Of a DNA stretch of 64,000 nt, positions 9,053 through 18,340 are shown one piece after another (position 1 is the first letter of the stretch; each line of letters begins with the position of its first letter). Both the position numbers and the translations under genes were made by a program. The notes beneath the pieces were generated by a model that ran no database searches, was not told where the DNA came from, and saw only the letters and a program-made list of their open reading frames with translations. The stretch is from assembly GCA_963560245.1 (NCBI GenBank), contig CAUWNS010000006.1, positions 27,780 to 91,779 on the forward strand. The letters are read 5' to 3'. Origin of the DNA: Pseudoruminococcus_B sp937901805 (GTDB lineage: Bacteria > Bacillota > Clostridia > Oscillospirales > Ruminococcaceae).

Positions 9053-10103
9053 CAAGCCTTCCAAAGTCCTGGTCGCGCTCAGCGGCGGCGTGGATTCCTC
9101 TGTCTGCACCCATCTTTTACAGCAGCAGGGACATGCTGTGGAAGGGGTCGTGCTGAAAATGTCCCCCGCCCATGACCCCGTTGTGCGGGCGGCGCAGGAA
9201 ACGGCAGATACTCTGGGTATTCCTTTGCACATAATCAACGCAGAGGAGGAATTTTCCCAGACCATTATCCGGCATTTTTGCCGGGAATATCAAAACGGGC
9301 GGACTCCGAACCCCTGTATCCTCTGCAACCCGCTGGTTAAATTCCGGCTGATTGTGGAAAAAGCAGAGGAGCTTGGGTTCCCCTATGTGGCCACCGGGCA
9401 CTACGCAGATCTCAAGCGGCTGGAAAACGGGCGTATTGCCGTATGCAAGGCCTCCTGCCTGAAACGGGATCAGTCCTATATGCTCTACCGCCTTACCCAG
9501 CATCAGCTGGGCAAGCTCCTTCTCCCGCTTTCCCATCTGGAAAAATCCGAAGTGCGGGAAATTGCGGAGCAGGCCGGCCTTCCCTCTGCAAAAGCCGCAG
9601 ACAGCCAGGAGAACTGCTTTATCCCGGACAACGACTATGCTGCCTACATTGAAGCGCACGACGGGCCGGGAAAACAGGGGGATTTCCTCTCCCCGGAAGG
9701 GAAAATCATCGCCCCTCACAAGGGGATTCTCCACTATACTGTGGGACAGCGCAAGCGGTTAGGCATTGCGTTGGGAAAACCGGTATTTATCAAGTCCATC
9801 GACGCAGAATCCGGAAACATCCAGCTTGCCTGGAGCGGGGATGAATACGCCCCCGGCGTCCTGCTTTCAGAAATGGCCTACCAGCCGTTTGAGACACTGA
9901 CGCAGCCGGTTTCCTGCCTGGTAAAAATCCGTTCGATGGCAAAGGACGCGCCTGCAACGCTCCTCCCTTTGGAAAACGGGCGGGCAAAAGTACTCTTCGA
10001 TCAGCCCCAGCGCGCGCCGGCGCCCGGGCAGTCCTGCGTCTGCTATGACGAGGACGGCATGATCCTGGGCGGCGGGTTTATTGACCGGCAAATAGATGAA
10101 TAG
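9039..10103 (+). CDS. mnmA: tRNA-specific 2-thiouridylase MnmA
   Basis: This enzyme thiolates U34 of tRNA-Lys, -Glu and -Gln using sulfur relayed from a cysteine desulfurase. The PP-loop motif ALSGGVDSSV is at about 15-25. The two catalytic cysteines lie in NPCILCNPLVKF (about 95) and DSQENCFIPDN (about 190). KRDQSYMLYRL and HYTVGQRKRLGIA are further family marks. I chose ATG 9039, which overlaps the nifU stop; an in-frame TTG at 9015 is an alternative. From 9039 the length is 354 residues, usual for the family. It is the last gene of the operon and ends in a clear terminator. Confidence 0.94.
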   Translation: MYTTNKPSKVLVALSGGVDSSVCTHLLQQQGHAVEGVVLKMSPAHDPVVRAAQETADTLGIPLHIINAEEEFSQTIIRHFCREYQNGRTPNPCILCNPLVKFRLIVEKAEELGFPYVATGHYADLKRLENGRIAVCKASCLKRDQSYMLYRLTQHQLGKLLLPLSHLEKSEVREIAEQAGLPSAKAADSQENCFIPDNDYAAYIEAHDGPGKQGDFLSPEGKIIAPHKGILHYTVGQRKRLGIALGKPVFIKSIDAESGNIQLAWSGDEYAPGVLLSEMAYQPFETLTQPVSCLVKIRSMAKDAPATLLPLENGRAKVLFDQPQRAPAPGQSCVCYDEDGMILGGGFIDRQIDE

Positions 10104-10104
10104 C

Positions 10105-10144
10105 AAAACCACCCTTTCTCTGCTTGGAGGAAGGGTGGTTTTTT
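10105..10144 (+). terminator. Intrinsic terminator after mnmA
   Basis: AAAACCACCCTT pairs with AAGGGTGGTTTT around a 14-base loop and is followed by a T run. It lies one base after the mnmA stop codon. The complementary strand is also T-rich, so it could also serve the convergent YitT gene. Confidence 0.9.
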
Positions 10145-10227
10145 ATCGCCGCTGTATGATAGATGTTCCCCCACATCCCTTACCGGGACGCGGGAAAACA
10201 GATCCAATTCTGATGATACAGCATTCA

Positions 10228-11082
10228 TCAGGCATTCCCGCGGAAGCCCTTGCCGATAATCTCGCTGGTATTGGTAATCATCATGAATGCCTTTTCATCC
10301 ACAGAACGGACAAATTTTTGCAGCAGGATAGCCTGACCGCGGCGGACAACCGTTACAATGACGGTCTTATTCTCATGGGTATAGGCGCCGGATCCATCCA
10401 TTGTTGTGGCGCTGTGATGCAGATCCTTTACAATAAACTCATTGATCTCATTGGGCTTTGTCGTAATGATGGTAAAGAATTTGCACAGGTTGATACTCTC
10501 AATCACCTGGTCGACAACCAGCGCTTTTGCTGCAAGACCCAGCATGGAGCACAGGCCTGTCATCGGACCGAAAACGATCAAAGCGCCGAGAGTGATAATA
10601 AAATCACTGATGAGCAGGGCACGGCCGATATTGAGGTTAGTGAACTTCTTTAAAATCATAGCGATCACGTCCGTTCCGCCGGAAGACGCATCCGCATTAA
10701 AAATGATCGCCGCGCCAAACCCCGGAAGCATGATGGCAAACACCAGCTCCAGCATGGGTTGATCGGTCAGCGGATGGCTCATGGGGCACAGAATTTCCAA
10801 AGCGGAAACTTCGATGGAAAGCATCGTGCTTGCATAAGCGGTTTTGATTCCAAATCCTTTTCCAAAAACCAGAAAGCCAACCGCCATCAATACCATATTG
10901 ATGATAAACTGGAAGGTTCCCGGAGACAGCTTCGGCGCCACTGCGCCGAGGATCACGGAAATGCCGCTGACCCCTCCCATGGAAAAGTTATTGGGGAATT
11001 TGAAAAAATAGATTCCAACTGCTGTCAGCAAAACCCCCAGGTTAATCATCCAGAAATCCTGCCATTTGGAACGCTGTGCCAT
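10228..11082 (-). CDS. YitT family membrane protein (DUF161/DUF2179)
   Basis: Five hydrophobic helices fill the first 180 residues, with glycine-rich motifs such as FSMGGVSGISVILG and FNADASSGGTDVIA. A cytoplasmic domain with ITTKPNEINEFI and a C-terminal DUF2179 (VRRGQAILLQKFVRSVDEKAF) follow. I chose ATG 11082 because GGAAAGGAAG lies 8 bases before it; an ATG 42 bases upstream lacks a site. The protein then has 284 residues. Family members are widespread in Firmicutes, and their transport substrate is not settled. The gene stands alone. Confidence 0.9.
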   Translation of the reverse strand: MAQRSKWQDFWMINLGVLLTAVGIYFFKFPNNFSMGGVSGISVILGAVAPKLSPGTFQFIINMVLMAVGFLVFGKGFGIKTAYASTMLSIEVSALEILCPMSHPLTDQPMLELVFAIMLPGFGAAIIFNADASSGGTDVIAMILKKFTNLNIGRALLISDFIITLGALIVFGPMTGLCSMLGLAAKALVVDQVIESINLCKFFTIITTKPNEINEFIVKDLHHSATTMDGSGAYTHENKTVIVTVVRRGQAILLQKFVRSVDEKAFMMITNTSEIIGKGFRGNA

Positions 11083-11370
11083 CTGTGATACTTCCTTTCC
11101 TGACAAGTGAAAAGCTCCTGTCATTACCGTTCATAAAAATATCACAATCCATTCATATTTACAAGGAATTTCTCCAAATAATGGACGGGCTTCTCTATTT
11201 TCTGCACTTTGTCACATTTCCCCTGTCAACTGCGCTTTCCTTTGTCCAAAGCGCGCCACTCGTGTATACAACCATACGAATATTTTTGTATAGATTTTTC
11301 CGGTAAATAGCCTCATCAGATCTGCCGGCTTGTTTGGGGAACGGTTTCTGCCGGCAAACGCCGGGGATGA

Positions 11371-11411
11371 AAAAAGCACCGCATTCCAGGCAGATGGATG
11401 CGGTGCTTTTC
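11371..11411 (-). terminator. Intrinsic terminator of the trmK-nif3-rqcH group
   Basis: A 13-base-pair stem (AAAGCACCGCAT and its complement) ends in GCTTTTTTC on the minus strand, 46 bases after the rqcH stop. The rest of the 370-base gap between YitT and rqcH (11083-11456) holds nothing I can support beyond the AT-rich upstream region of YitT. Confidence 0.85.
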
Positions 11412-11456
11412 ATCTTTTCATAAAACAACCTTTGAAAGGTTCTCTGCAATGTTGAT

Positions 11457-13214
11457 TTATTTTTCTTCCAAGGATTCCACAAGCCCCCTGTCCGGGGTGA
11501 CATAGGCGGTCTGGTAAGTCTCATAGATGACCATGCCCGGTTTCGCCCCGTTCGGCTTTTTGACATTGCGAATCAGGGTATAGTCCACCGGAACCTGGGC
11601 GGAATCCTGTGCACGGCTGTTATAAGCGGCGATGACTGCGGCCTGCTCCAACGCCTGATTGGAGATTTCACGCCCCTCGTTGAGGACGACCGTATGGGAA
11701 CCCGGGATTTTCTGCGTATGCAGCCACATATCGTTCCCCTTTGCGGTACGGAGGGTCAACTCGTCATTCTGCACATTGTTGCGCCCCACCAGAATGAGGA
11801 AGCCGTCGCTGGAGCGGTAGCGCTTTGGTTTGAGTTTTTCCGGTTTCTGCTTTCTGGCGCGGATATTCTTGATGTAGCCTCCCGCCGCCAGTTCTGCCTT
11901 GATAGCGTCCAGTTCGGATTCCGAATCCGTCCGGGTGATGGCGTCAAAGATGGAATCCACATAGACAAGCTCCTCTTCCCCTTTGGCGATGAGTTCCTTC
12001 AGCTTCTTTTCCGCAGTGTCCGCTTTGCGGTATTCCGCATAATACTTCTGGGAATTCTGTACCGGGGTAAGCGCAGGATCCAATTTGATTTCCATCAGAG
12101 GGGAACCCTCTTCGTAGAAATTTTCCACTTTCGCGCAGACCATCCCCTTTTGCAGCTGGTAGAGGTTTGCGCTGAGCAGATCCCCACAGATTTTGAGATG
12201 TTCCCGGTTTTGGGACTGGGCAAGTTCCTGCCGCTGCAAATCAAGTTTCCGGGCAATCCGGTCGTTGAGATTGACAATCAGCTTGAGCAGGTCATGGGAA
12301 CGCTGTTTCATCCGCTCCATACGATCCCGTTCCCGATAAAAACCGTCGAGCAGGCTGCTGAGCGTATCATAAGGCCTGGTCAGCATCATATGGCCGTACT
12401 GCCGAATCTCCACAAAGCTGAAATCCTTTGGCTTGCCCTCCAGATCCAGCACCATGGTGGGGACTGGTCGCTCCTGCTCCAATACCTGCCGGAGCTGCCC
12501 GAGCGCAAAGGCAAGCCTGTCATAATGGGAGGGGGTCAGCTCACTCAAAAACTTGTGTTCCCCCCTGGTCACATAGTGCGCCACTTCCCGGGCAAGCAGC
12601 GGGGACGTCCCTTCTACAGCGCCGAGAATACATTTGGAGAGTTCCCCATCCCTTCCGGTGCGGATCCGCTCTACAATCTCCCCGGTATCCGCCTGAAGCA
12701 GGGAGAGTTTTTCCTGCGCCGGGGGCAGAGTATAGGAAAGGCCGGGCAAAATCATCCGGACGCTGGACATCTCCTCATTGACCCGCTTGATGGCGTCAAT
12801 GATCTTTCCATCCTGGTTGAGCACAATCAGGTTGCTGTGCCTGCCCATAATTTCCAACGCAAGGGTCACAATGACCCGGTCGCCCAGTTCGTTATACGTT
12901 TCAAAATCCAAAAACACAACCCTGTCCATCCCCTGCTGGCGCACGCCCACCAGCCTGCCGCTGCCCAGGTGTTTGCGCAGCAGCATACAGAACATGGGCG
13001 GGGATTTGGGGTTTTCCACAGATTCGCTGGTAAAATGAATCCGCGCATTGGAGGCGTTAGCCGACAACAACAGGCGGCGCGCCCCCTCCCGTCCGCGCAG
13101 AAGCAGGATGATCTCCTCCTTTGACGGCTGGTAAATCTTATCGATCCTGGCGTCCAGTACACCGCGCGCAATTTCGCCGCGCAGCAGGCTTAAAAACGCC
13201 CCATCCAATGCCAT
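11457..13214 (-). CDS. rqcH: RqcH, ribosome-associated quality control factor (NFACT family)
   Basis: This NFACT protein of 585 residues corresponds to bacterial RqcH, the Rqc2 relative that recruits tRNA-Ala to stalled 50S subunits and directs alanine tailing. It opens MALDGAFLSLLRGEIARGVLDARIDKIYQP. A coiled coil spans about 285-340 and 370-430. The NFACT-R (DUF814) domain, with DGFLILVGRNNVQNDELT and DMWLHTQKIPGSHTV, lies at about 455-540. It was formerly named fibronectin-binding protein A (FbpA). The ribosome site AAAGGAG lies within the last codons of the upstream nif3-like gene, only 3 bases away, which implies translational coupling. Confidence 0.94.
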   Translation of the reverse strand: MALDGAFLSLLRGEIARGVLDARIDKIYQPSKEEIILLLRGREGARRLLLSANASNARIHFTSESVENPKSPPMFCMLLRKHLGSGRLVGVRQQGMDRVVFLDFETYNELGDRVIVTLALEIMGRHSNLIVLNQDGKIIDAIKRVNEEMSSVRMILPGLSYTLPPAQEKLSLLQADTGEIVERIRTGRDGELSKCILGAVEGTSPLLAREVAHYVTRGEHKFLSELTPSHYDRLAFALGQLRQVLEQERPVPTMVLDLEGKPKDFSFVEIRQYGHMMLTRPYDTLSSLLDGFYRERDRMERMKQRSHDLLKLIVNLNDRIARKLDLQRQELAQSQNREHLKICGDLLSANLYQLQKGMVCAKVENFYEEGSPLMEIKLDPALTPVQNSQKYYAEYRKADTAEKKLKELIAKGEEELVYVDSIFDAITRTDSESELDAIKAELAAGGYIKNIRARKQKPEKLKPKRYRSSDGFLILVGRNNVQNDELTLRTAKGNDMWLHTQKIPGSHTVVLNEGREISNQALEQAAVIAAYNSRAQDSAQVPVDYTLIRNVKKPNGAKPGMVIYETYQTAYVTPDRGLVESLEEK

Positions 13215-13217
13215 AAA

Positions 13218-14000
13218 TTATTCTCCTTTCACACAGACGGAGGAGATGCCGAGGACTTGTCCTGGGACACGCACCATGCGGACAGCCGGGAATGTCTCCT
13301 CCAGATAGGAAACCAGTTTGTCCACAACCGGGTCCTCCGTCTCCATATGGCCTGCGTCCACAAGGGTCAGGCCCATCGCCCGTGCATCGATCATCTGATC
13401 ATGTTTTACCTCCGAAGTGACAAACGCGTCCGCTCCCCGGCAAAAGACCTCCCGCGCAAAGGAAGCCCCATGGCCGGTACAGAGGCCGACGGTGCGGATT
13501 TCTTTCCCCCCGTCGCTGAAACGCACAACCGCCCCGCCGAGTTTCCTCGATACGTAGGCGGCAAATTCTCCCGGCTCCATCGGCCGGGACAGCCTGCCGA
13601 TGCGACCGCAAAAAGCTTCCCCCTGTTCCCCGGTGAGCTGTTCCATCCCGGAAAGTTCCAGGCGCTCGCAGAGCACGTCGTTTGTACCGCCCCAGGCGAG
13701 ATCCAGATTGGTATGCGCGCAGATAGCGCTCATCCCGCTGCGGGCAAGGCGGTAGACTACACTGCCTTCCAGCACCGATTTTATGGGGTGGAAAATCACC
13801 GGATGATGGCTGACCACCAAATCCGCCCCCTGCTGCTGCGCATAGCGGACAGTATCCTCCGTCAGATCCAGCGACACAGCGCAGGTATGTACTTCCGTCC
13901 TGCCGTCCCCGACAAGGAGCCCGGCATTGTCATAGCTTTCCGCATTTGAAAAAGGCGCAAGCATATCCAGCGCCTGGTAAAAATCCTGTACCAGCGGCAT
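13218..14000 (-). CDS. Nif3-like dinuclear metal centre protein
   Basis: This Nif3/YqfO-family protein (260 residues from ATG 14000) shows the paired-histidine motif VVSHHPVIFHPIKS at about 60, ICAHTNLD near 95, and the C-terminal SEVKHDQM and DAGHMETED ligands. The family forms hexameric toroids with a two-metal site; a GTP cyclohydrolase-like or hydrolase role has been proposed but not settled. Its ATG shares a base with the trmK stop (TGATG), and GGAGG inside trmK precedes it. trmK-nif3 is a conserved Firmicutes pair. Confidence 0.93.
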   Translation of the reverse strand: MPLVQDFYQALDMLAPFSNAESYDNAGLLVGDGRTEVHTCAVSLDLTEDTVRYAQQQGADLVVSHHPVIFHPIKSVLEGSVVYRLARSGMSAICAHTNLDLAWGGTNDVLCERLELSGMEQLTGEQGEAFCGRIGRLSRPMEPGEFAAYVSRKLGGAVVRFSDGGKEIRTVGLCTGHGASFAREVFCRGADAFVTSEVKHDQMIDARAMGLTLVDAGHMETEDPVVDKLVSYLEETFPAVRMVRVPGQVLGISSVCVKGE

Positions 14001-14725
14001 CAGCGTTTCCTCCATTTCAAAAAGGCTTCGTCTTCCCCGGTCAGGGCGTCGATTTCATCCGCCAGGGAGAGCAGGCGTTCCCCTTCCGTTCTTCCGTCCA
14101 GTGTCAGGGAAAGGCCCTGTCCCTTTTTGCGCAGTTTCTGCGCCTGCAGATGGATATATTCAGACGCCGCCGCGCCGGAGCGCCTGGGAAGCAGGCCGAC
14201 CAGCATTTCCACTTCATCCAGGGCGCGGGTTTCCCCGGTATAACGCGCACACATTACCGTATAGACATGGCCGCCGTCCCGTGCAGCGTTTTCATCAATC
14301 ACGGAAAAACCGTGTCCGGCAAGATAGCTTCTCAATTTATCCGCCATTGTCATCGGCTGTAAAATCAGCCGCTTTGTCCCGTCTTTGAGCCGGGGTTCCC
14401 GCTCGATAATCGAGGAAATCAGTTCCCCGCCCATCCCGGCAATGATGATATCATCCACTTGTTCCACCGGGACGTTTTGCAGCCCGTCCGATAAAACTGT
14501 TTCAATATACGGCTGCATTTTAAAGCGCGCTACCGTATCCTTTGCGCTGGCAAGAGGGCCTTCATTGATATCGCAGGCATAGACCTTTTCAGCCTGCCCG
14601 TCTACAACCAGATGCAGCGGCAGATATGCATGATCCGTCCCGATATCCGCCACGCAGACCCCGCTGCGCACCATGGATTTTACCAGGTTCAGCCGCCCGT
14701 CCAGTTGAGGTAATCTGGATAACAT
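14000..14725 (-). CDS. trmK: tRNA (adenine(22)-N(1))-methyltransferase TrmK
   Basis: This SAM-dependent enzyme (241 residues) methylates A22 in the tRNA D-loop. The SAM-binding motif VADIGTDHAYLPLHLV is at about 25-40, followed by YACDINEGPLASA. DDIIIAGMGGELIS at about 90 is the family's catalytic loop, and LILQPM is the next strand. The C-terminal half is a coiled coil (EYIHLQAQKLRKKG). ATG 14725 is preceded by AAAGGGG at a fitting distance; an ATG 54 bases upstream is not. It is the first gene of the trmK-nif3-rqcH group. Confidence 0.94.
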   Translation of the reverse strand: MLSRLPQLDGRLNLVKSMVRSGVCVADIGTDHAYLPLHLVVDGQAEKVYACDINEGPLASAKDTVARFKMQPYIETVLSDGLQNVPVEQVDDIIIAGMGGELISSIIEREPRLKDGTKRLILQPMTMADKLRSYLAGHGFSVIDENAARDGGHVYTVMCARYTGETRALDEVEMLVGLLPRRSGAAASEYIHLQAQKLRKKGQGLSLTLDGRTEGERLLSLADEIDALTGEDEAFLKWRKR

Positions 14726-14775
14726 AGGATATTCGCCCCTTTTTTCTGATACTTGTAAATTCCCGGATTTATCTT

Positions 14776-15071
14776 TCAAAAGAACCTGCAGACAAGGGAA
14801 CCGTTTACACAGGAAAACCCGTATTTTTCATAATACCCGACATGATCGGTACACAGATAGAGATGGGAATACCCCAGGCGCTGCGCATCCCGCCATCTTT
14901 TCCCCGTCCTTGAGCAGATACCACTGCAGAAGCGGAGAGGGAGGTGTTTAGGCAGTGGAACATACAGTCCTCATACTCCATCCGGCTGTCCGGCGTGGCC
15001 CACTGCTTTTGAAAATAACGGATAAAATCCCATGCCATATCCGGGCAATCCCGCAAAGACAAAATTTTCAT
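14776..15071 (-). pseudogene. GNAT N-acetyltransferase, internally deleted and frameshifted
   Basis: A good ribosome site (AGGAGG) and ATG 15071 start a typical acetyltransferase N-terminus (MKILSLRDCPDMAWDFIRYF, then FQKQWA). From about 14945 the recognisable sequence continues in another frame (LLQWYLLKDGEKMAGC). It then jumps straight to the family C-terminus, LGYSHLYLCTDHVGYYEKYG, and stops at TGA 14778-14776. The acetyl-CoA-binding middle is missing. The remnant is about 97 codons where intact relatives have 140-160. The family call is by recall of the pattern, not a search. It is surely non-functional as written. Confidence 0.75.
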
Positions 15072-15202
15072 TTCTCTTTCCTCCTGTTTAGCCCTTCCGC
15101 AGTTTCAGCCGGATACCTGCCGAAGCCCAGCCGCAAAAACAGCGGGCAGGCATCCTGTCCGCTGTCTCAAAGCGGGTACGGCGCACCCATCTGCCATCTG
15201 GT

Positions 15203-16579
15203 TTAGGACAGCTTGTTTACCATCAGTTTTGCGGCTTTGTAGATATCCCCGCAGCCGAGCGTAATGACCAGATCCCCGGGCTGTGCATGCGCGACTACAT
15301 AATCGGCAATCTCCTCAAAAGAGGGAAACCACACGCTCCCTTCAATCTTCGCCGCCAGATCTTTGGTATAGATATCGTAGGTGTTGACCTCCCTTGCGCC
15401 CATGATCTCCGACATCACGACATGATCCGCGATGGAGAGGGCTTTTGCAAAGTCGTCGAGCAAAATCGCCGTGCGCGAGTAGGTAAACGGCTGAAACACC
15501 GCCCATACCTTGCGGAAAGGAAGTTCCTTTGCAGTTTTCAGGGTTGCCGTCAATTCCGTGGGGTGATGGGCATAGTCGTCCGCAATAGTGATACCGTTGA
15601 TTTTGGCAAGCACCTCAAACCGGCGGCCGGCGCCGTGGAATTCCGACAGACCCAGCTTGACGAGTTCTACATCCGCACCGGCGCTGAGCGCACTGATCAC
15701 CGCCGCAGCCGCATTGAGCACATTGTGTCTGCCCGGAATACCGAGTACAAATGTCCCGAGCGGGGTCCCATGTTCAGAGAGATCAAACAGGGTGGTGACT
15801 CCGTCTTTCGGCCTTACGTTGGAGATCACATAGTCATTTTCTTTTCCGTAACCAAAAGTAGTGACAGGCTTTTCGATCCCCTGCACCGCTTTCATGGAAT
15901 TTGCATCGTCCCCATTCACAATCACCGAGAGGGTCGCCATTTCACAGAAAGTGTGGAAGGAGCGGATAATATTGTCCAGGTTTTTAAAGTATTCCAGATG
16001 ATCCTCATCCACGTTGAGTACAACGGCGGTATCCGGATAGAGCTGGAGGAAATGGTCGCAGAATTCACAGGATTCACACACCATGATCTCCGATTTGCCC
16101 ACTCTGCCGTTACCGCCGATGGCGGGCAGCTTTCCCCCAATAACCGCGGAAGGATCCAGATCTGCGCGCATCAAAATCTGTGTAAGCATGGCAGTTGTCG
16201 TTGTCTTCCCATGGGTTCCGCACACGCAGATGGCGTTTTCATAGTGGCGGGTGATAAGCCCCAGCATGGCTGCGCGTTCAACCACCGGAATCCCATGCTC
16301 TTTGGCATAGACCAGTTCCGGGTTGTCCTGGCGGATGGCCGCCGTATAGACGACCAAATCTGCATCCCCCAGGTTTTTGGCGTCATGCCCGATCGTGATG
16401 GGAATCCCCATTTTGCGCTCTGCGTCCAGCGTATCCCCCTCGTTATTATCCGAGCCGGTGATATAAAAGCCGCGTGCATGCAGAATCTGAACCAGAGGGT
16501 ACATGCCGGACCCTCCAATCCCAATAAAATGCAGATGTTTTTTCCCCTGAAGAATATTGAGATAGCTTGCATCAATCAT
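15203..16579 (-). CDS. murC: UDP-N-acetylmuramate--L-alanine ligase MurC
   Basis: This cytoplasmic enzyme adds L-alanine to UDP-MurNAc in peptidoglycan synthesis. The N-terminal nucleotide-binding motif FIGIGGSGMYPL (about 18), the ATP loop VCGTHGKTTTTAML (about 110), VLNVDEDHLEYF (about 180) and DDYAHHPTEL (about 345) are all intact. I chose ATG 16579, preceded by ACAGGAG, which gives 458 residues, the usual MurC length. A start 162 bases upstream would add an unlikely N-terminal tail. It is transcribed divergently from spoVG. Confidence 0.96.
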   Translation of the reverse strand: MIDASYLNILQGKKHLHFIGIGGSGMYPLVQILHARGFYITGSDNNEGDTLDAERKMGIPITIGHDAKNLGDADLVVYTAAIRQDNPELVYAKEHGIPVVERAAMLGLITRHYENAICVCGTHGKTTTTAMLTQILMRADLDPSAVIGGKLPAIGGNGRVGKSEIMVCESCEFCDHFLQLYPDTAVVLNVDEDHLEYFKNLDNIIRSFHTFCEMATLSVIVNGDDANSMKAVQGIEKPVTTFGYGKENDYVISNVRPKDGVTTLFDLSEHGTPLGTFVLGIPGRHNVLNAAAAVISALSAGADVELVKLGLSEFHGAGRRFEVLAKINGITIADDYAHHPTELTATLKTAKELPFRKVWAVFQPFTYSRTAILLDDFAKALSIADHVVMSEIMGAREVNTYDIYTKDLAAKIEGSVWFPSFEEIADYVVAHAQPGDLVITLGCGDIYKAAKLMVNKLS

Positions 16580-16836
16580 TGCTAACACTCCTGTTCCCAA
16601 TTGCAAAGGCAGTGGATTGCCGTTTGTTACTGAAAAACGAAACCCTGCCATGGATTTTTTATACGAAAACGCGGAAGCCCTGTTGTGATTCCAATTCCTA
16701 TTATATTGGTTTGCAAGGATAAAATAAACAGTTTTATGCAATTTTGTTTTCCCTTTCCAAGTTTCCCCCTATTTTCATCCGCATATTCCGAAAAAACAGG
16801 AGAATACTATGGACAAAAGATTCCGGGAGGGCAGAC

Positions 16837-17133
16837 ATGGAAGTTTCAGACATCAAAATCCGTAAAAGCTATGACCATGGGCGGCTGCGCGCCATTGTCT
16901 CCATTACTGTTGGAGGGGATTTCGCCGTCCATGATATCAAAATCATCGAGGGGGATGACCGCATGTTTGTCGCTATGCCAAGCCGCCGGGAAAACGGACG
17001 TTTTTGCGACATCGTCCATCCCATCACCTCAGCTGCCCGCCATGAATTGGAACGAAAAATCCTGGACGCCTATCTTCAGTTCCAGCAGGAAACAGAGGAA
17101 TCCTTACGGACGGACGAGACAATCCATCCATAA
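16837..17133 (+). CDS. spoVG: SpoVG, RNA-binding septation/sporulation regulator
   Basis: This 98-residue protein begins MEVSDIKIRKSYDHGRLRAI, continues with GDFAVHDIKIIEGDDRMFVAMPSR and ends in the conserved ITSAARHELERKILDAY. SpoVG is a small site-specific nucleic-acid-binding protein that affects sporulation septation and many other genes. ATG 16837 is decided by GGGAGG 7 bases upstream. In Bacillus the gene is SigH-dependent, and a SigH-like factor is encoded at 27.6 kb, but I could not find a convincing SigH promoter here. Confidence 0.95.
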   Translation: MEVSDIKIRKSYDHGRLRAIVSITVGGDFAVHDIKIIEGDDRMFVAMPSRRENGRFCDIVHPITSAARHELERKILDAYLQFQQETEESLRTDETIHP

Positions 17134-17140
17134 AAGCTGG

Positions 17141-17170
17141 AAAAAAGCCGGCAATTTTGCCGGCTTTTTT
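17141..17170. terminator. Bidirectional terminator between spoVG and ilvE
   Basis: AAAAAAGCCGGCAA pairs with TTGCCGGCTTTTTT around a short TT loop. It has T runs on both strands and lies between convergent genes that stop at 17133 (+) and 17187 (-). Confidence 0.92.
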
Positions 17171-17186
17171 CGATACAATATGGACT

Positions 17187-18257
17187 CTATTTGACTTCAT
17201 ACGCCCAGCCGAACGGATCGCTGCTGTGACCCCACTGGATTGAAGTCAATTCATCGTAGATTCTCTGGGAGAGTTCTCCGATTTCTCCTCCGCCGATTTC
17301 CATGATCTTATCGCCCCACTTGAGCACGCCGATCGGGGAAATAACAGCTGCGGTGCCTGTTCCAAAAGCCTCTTCCAGCTTGCCCTCGTCATAGGCTTTT
17401 GCGACTTCTTCAATCGAGAGCCTGCGTTCGACCACCGGATATCCCCAGGAGCGAACCAGTTCAATGGCTGATTTTCGAGTGATGCCGGGGAGGATGCTCC
17501 CATTGAGTTCCGGGGTAATGATTTCGCCGTCGATTTTGAAAAACACATTCATCGTGCCGACTTCTTCAATGTATTTCTTTTCTACGCCGTCCAGCCAGAG
17601 AACCTGGGTATACTGCTGTTCTTCCGCCTCTTCCTGCGCTTTGAGGGAAGAAGCATAGTTGCCGGAAGTCTTTGCGTAACCCGTTCCCCCGCGGACTGCG
17701 CGGACATAATTCTGCTCTACATAGATTTTGACAGGGTTGAGCCCCTCCCGATAATAGGCGCCGACCGGAGAAAGAATGATAAGAAACAGATAGTGTTCCG
17801 CTGGATGGACGCCGAGTTTGGGATCCGTTGCAATGATAAACGGCCGGATATACAGAGAAGTTCCCTCCTGATGTGGAATCCAGTCTTTTTCCACATTCAG
17901 CAAAGTAGTCAGGGCATGGAGAAGGAACTCTTCATCCATTTTGGGGATACAGAGACGTTCATTGGAATTGTTCAAGCGCTTAAAATTTTCCTGCGGGCGG
18001 AAAAGCAGGATTCGGTTGTCCTGAGTACGGTACGCTTTGAGCCCTTCAAAGACCTCCTGCCCATAATGCAGAATCATCGCCGCAGGATCCAAAGACAAAG
18101 GGCCGTAGGGGACGATGCGGGCGTCATGCCACCCTTCCCCTGCATCGTAATTCATGACAAACATGTGGTCGGTAAATATGGAACCAAACCCCAGTGCATT
18201 TTCGTTTTGCGGTTTTTCCTTGAGCGTTTTCGCAAGTTCAATTCGGATATTGCTCAT
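17187..18257 (-). CDS. ilvE: Branched-chain amino acid aminotransferase IlvE
   Basis: This fold-type IV PLP aminotransferase (356 residues) makes or breaks down leucine, isoleucine and valine. It shows LHYGQEVFEGLKAYR near 85, YIRPFIIATDPKLGV, the PLP-lysine segment GGTGYAKTSGNYASSL near 190, LWLDGVEKKYIEEVGTMNVFF and the phosphate-binding GTGTAAVISPIG near 300. It is the class II (BCAT-like) form by length. It stands alone, with its own promoter upstream and a shared terminator downstream. No T-box leader is visible. Confidence 0.95.
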   Translation of the reverse strand: MSNIRIELAKTLKEKPQNENALGFGSIFTDHMFVMNYDAGEGWHDARIVPYGPLSLDPAAMILHYGQEVFEGLKAYRTQDNRILLFRPQENFKRLNNSNERLCIPKMDEEFLLHALTTLLNVEKDWIPHQEGTSLYIRPFIIATDPKLGVHPAEHYLFLIILSPVGAYYREGLNPVKIYVEQNYVRAVRGGTGYAKTSGNYASSLKAQEEAEEQQYTQVLWLDGVEKKYIEEVGTMNVFFKIDGEIITPELNGSILPGITRKSAIELVRSWGYPVVERRLSIEEVAKAYDEGKLEEAFGTGTAAVISPIGVLKWGDKIMEIGGGEIGELSQRIYDELTSIQWGHSSDPFGWAYEVK

Positions 18258-18311
18258 GATTATGCCCCCATTATTTCTACTTTTCTTATCAAACTAAAGA
18301 ATAATGTACTT

Positions 18312-18340
18312 ATTATAGCAATCTGCTAAAGCGTTTGCAA
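18312..18340 (-). promoter_or_regulatory. Predicted sigma-A promoter of ilvE
   Basis: On the minus strand, TTGCAA (18340-18335) and a perfect TATAAT (18317-18312) are separated by 17 bases. The start of transcription falls about 50 bases before the ilvE ATG. Confidence 0.7.

Noticed and set aside
11694..13124. A 476-codon plus-strand frame opposite rqcH
   Set aside because: Antisense of RqcH; amino-acid make-up is odd and no motif is visible.
15287..16585. A 432-codon plus-strand frame opposite murC
   Set aside because: Antisense of MurC with all its motifs on the other strand.
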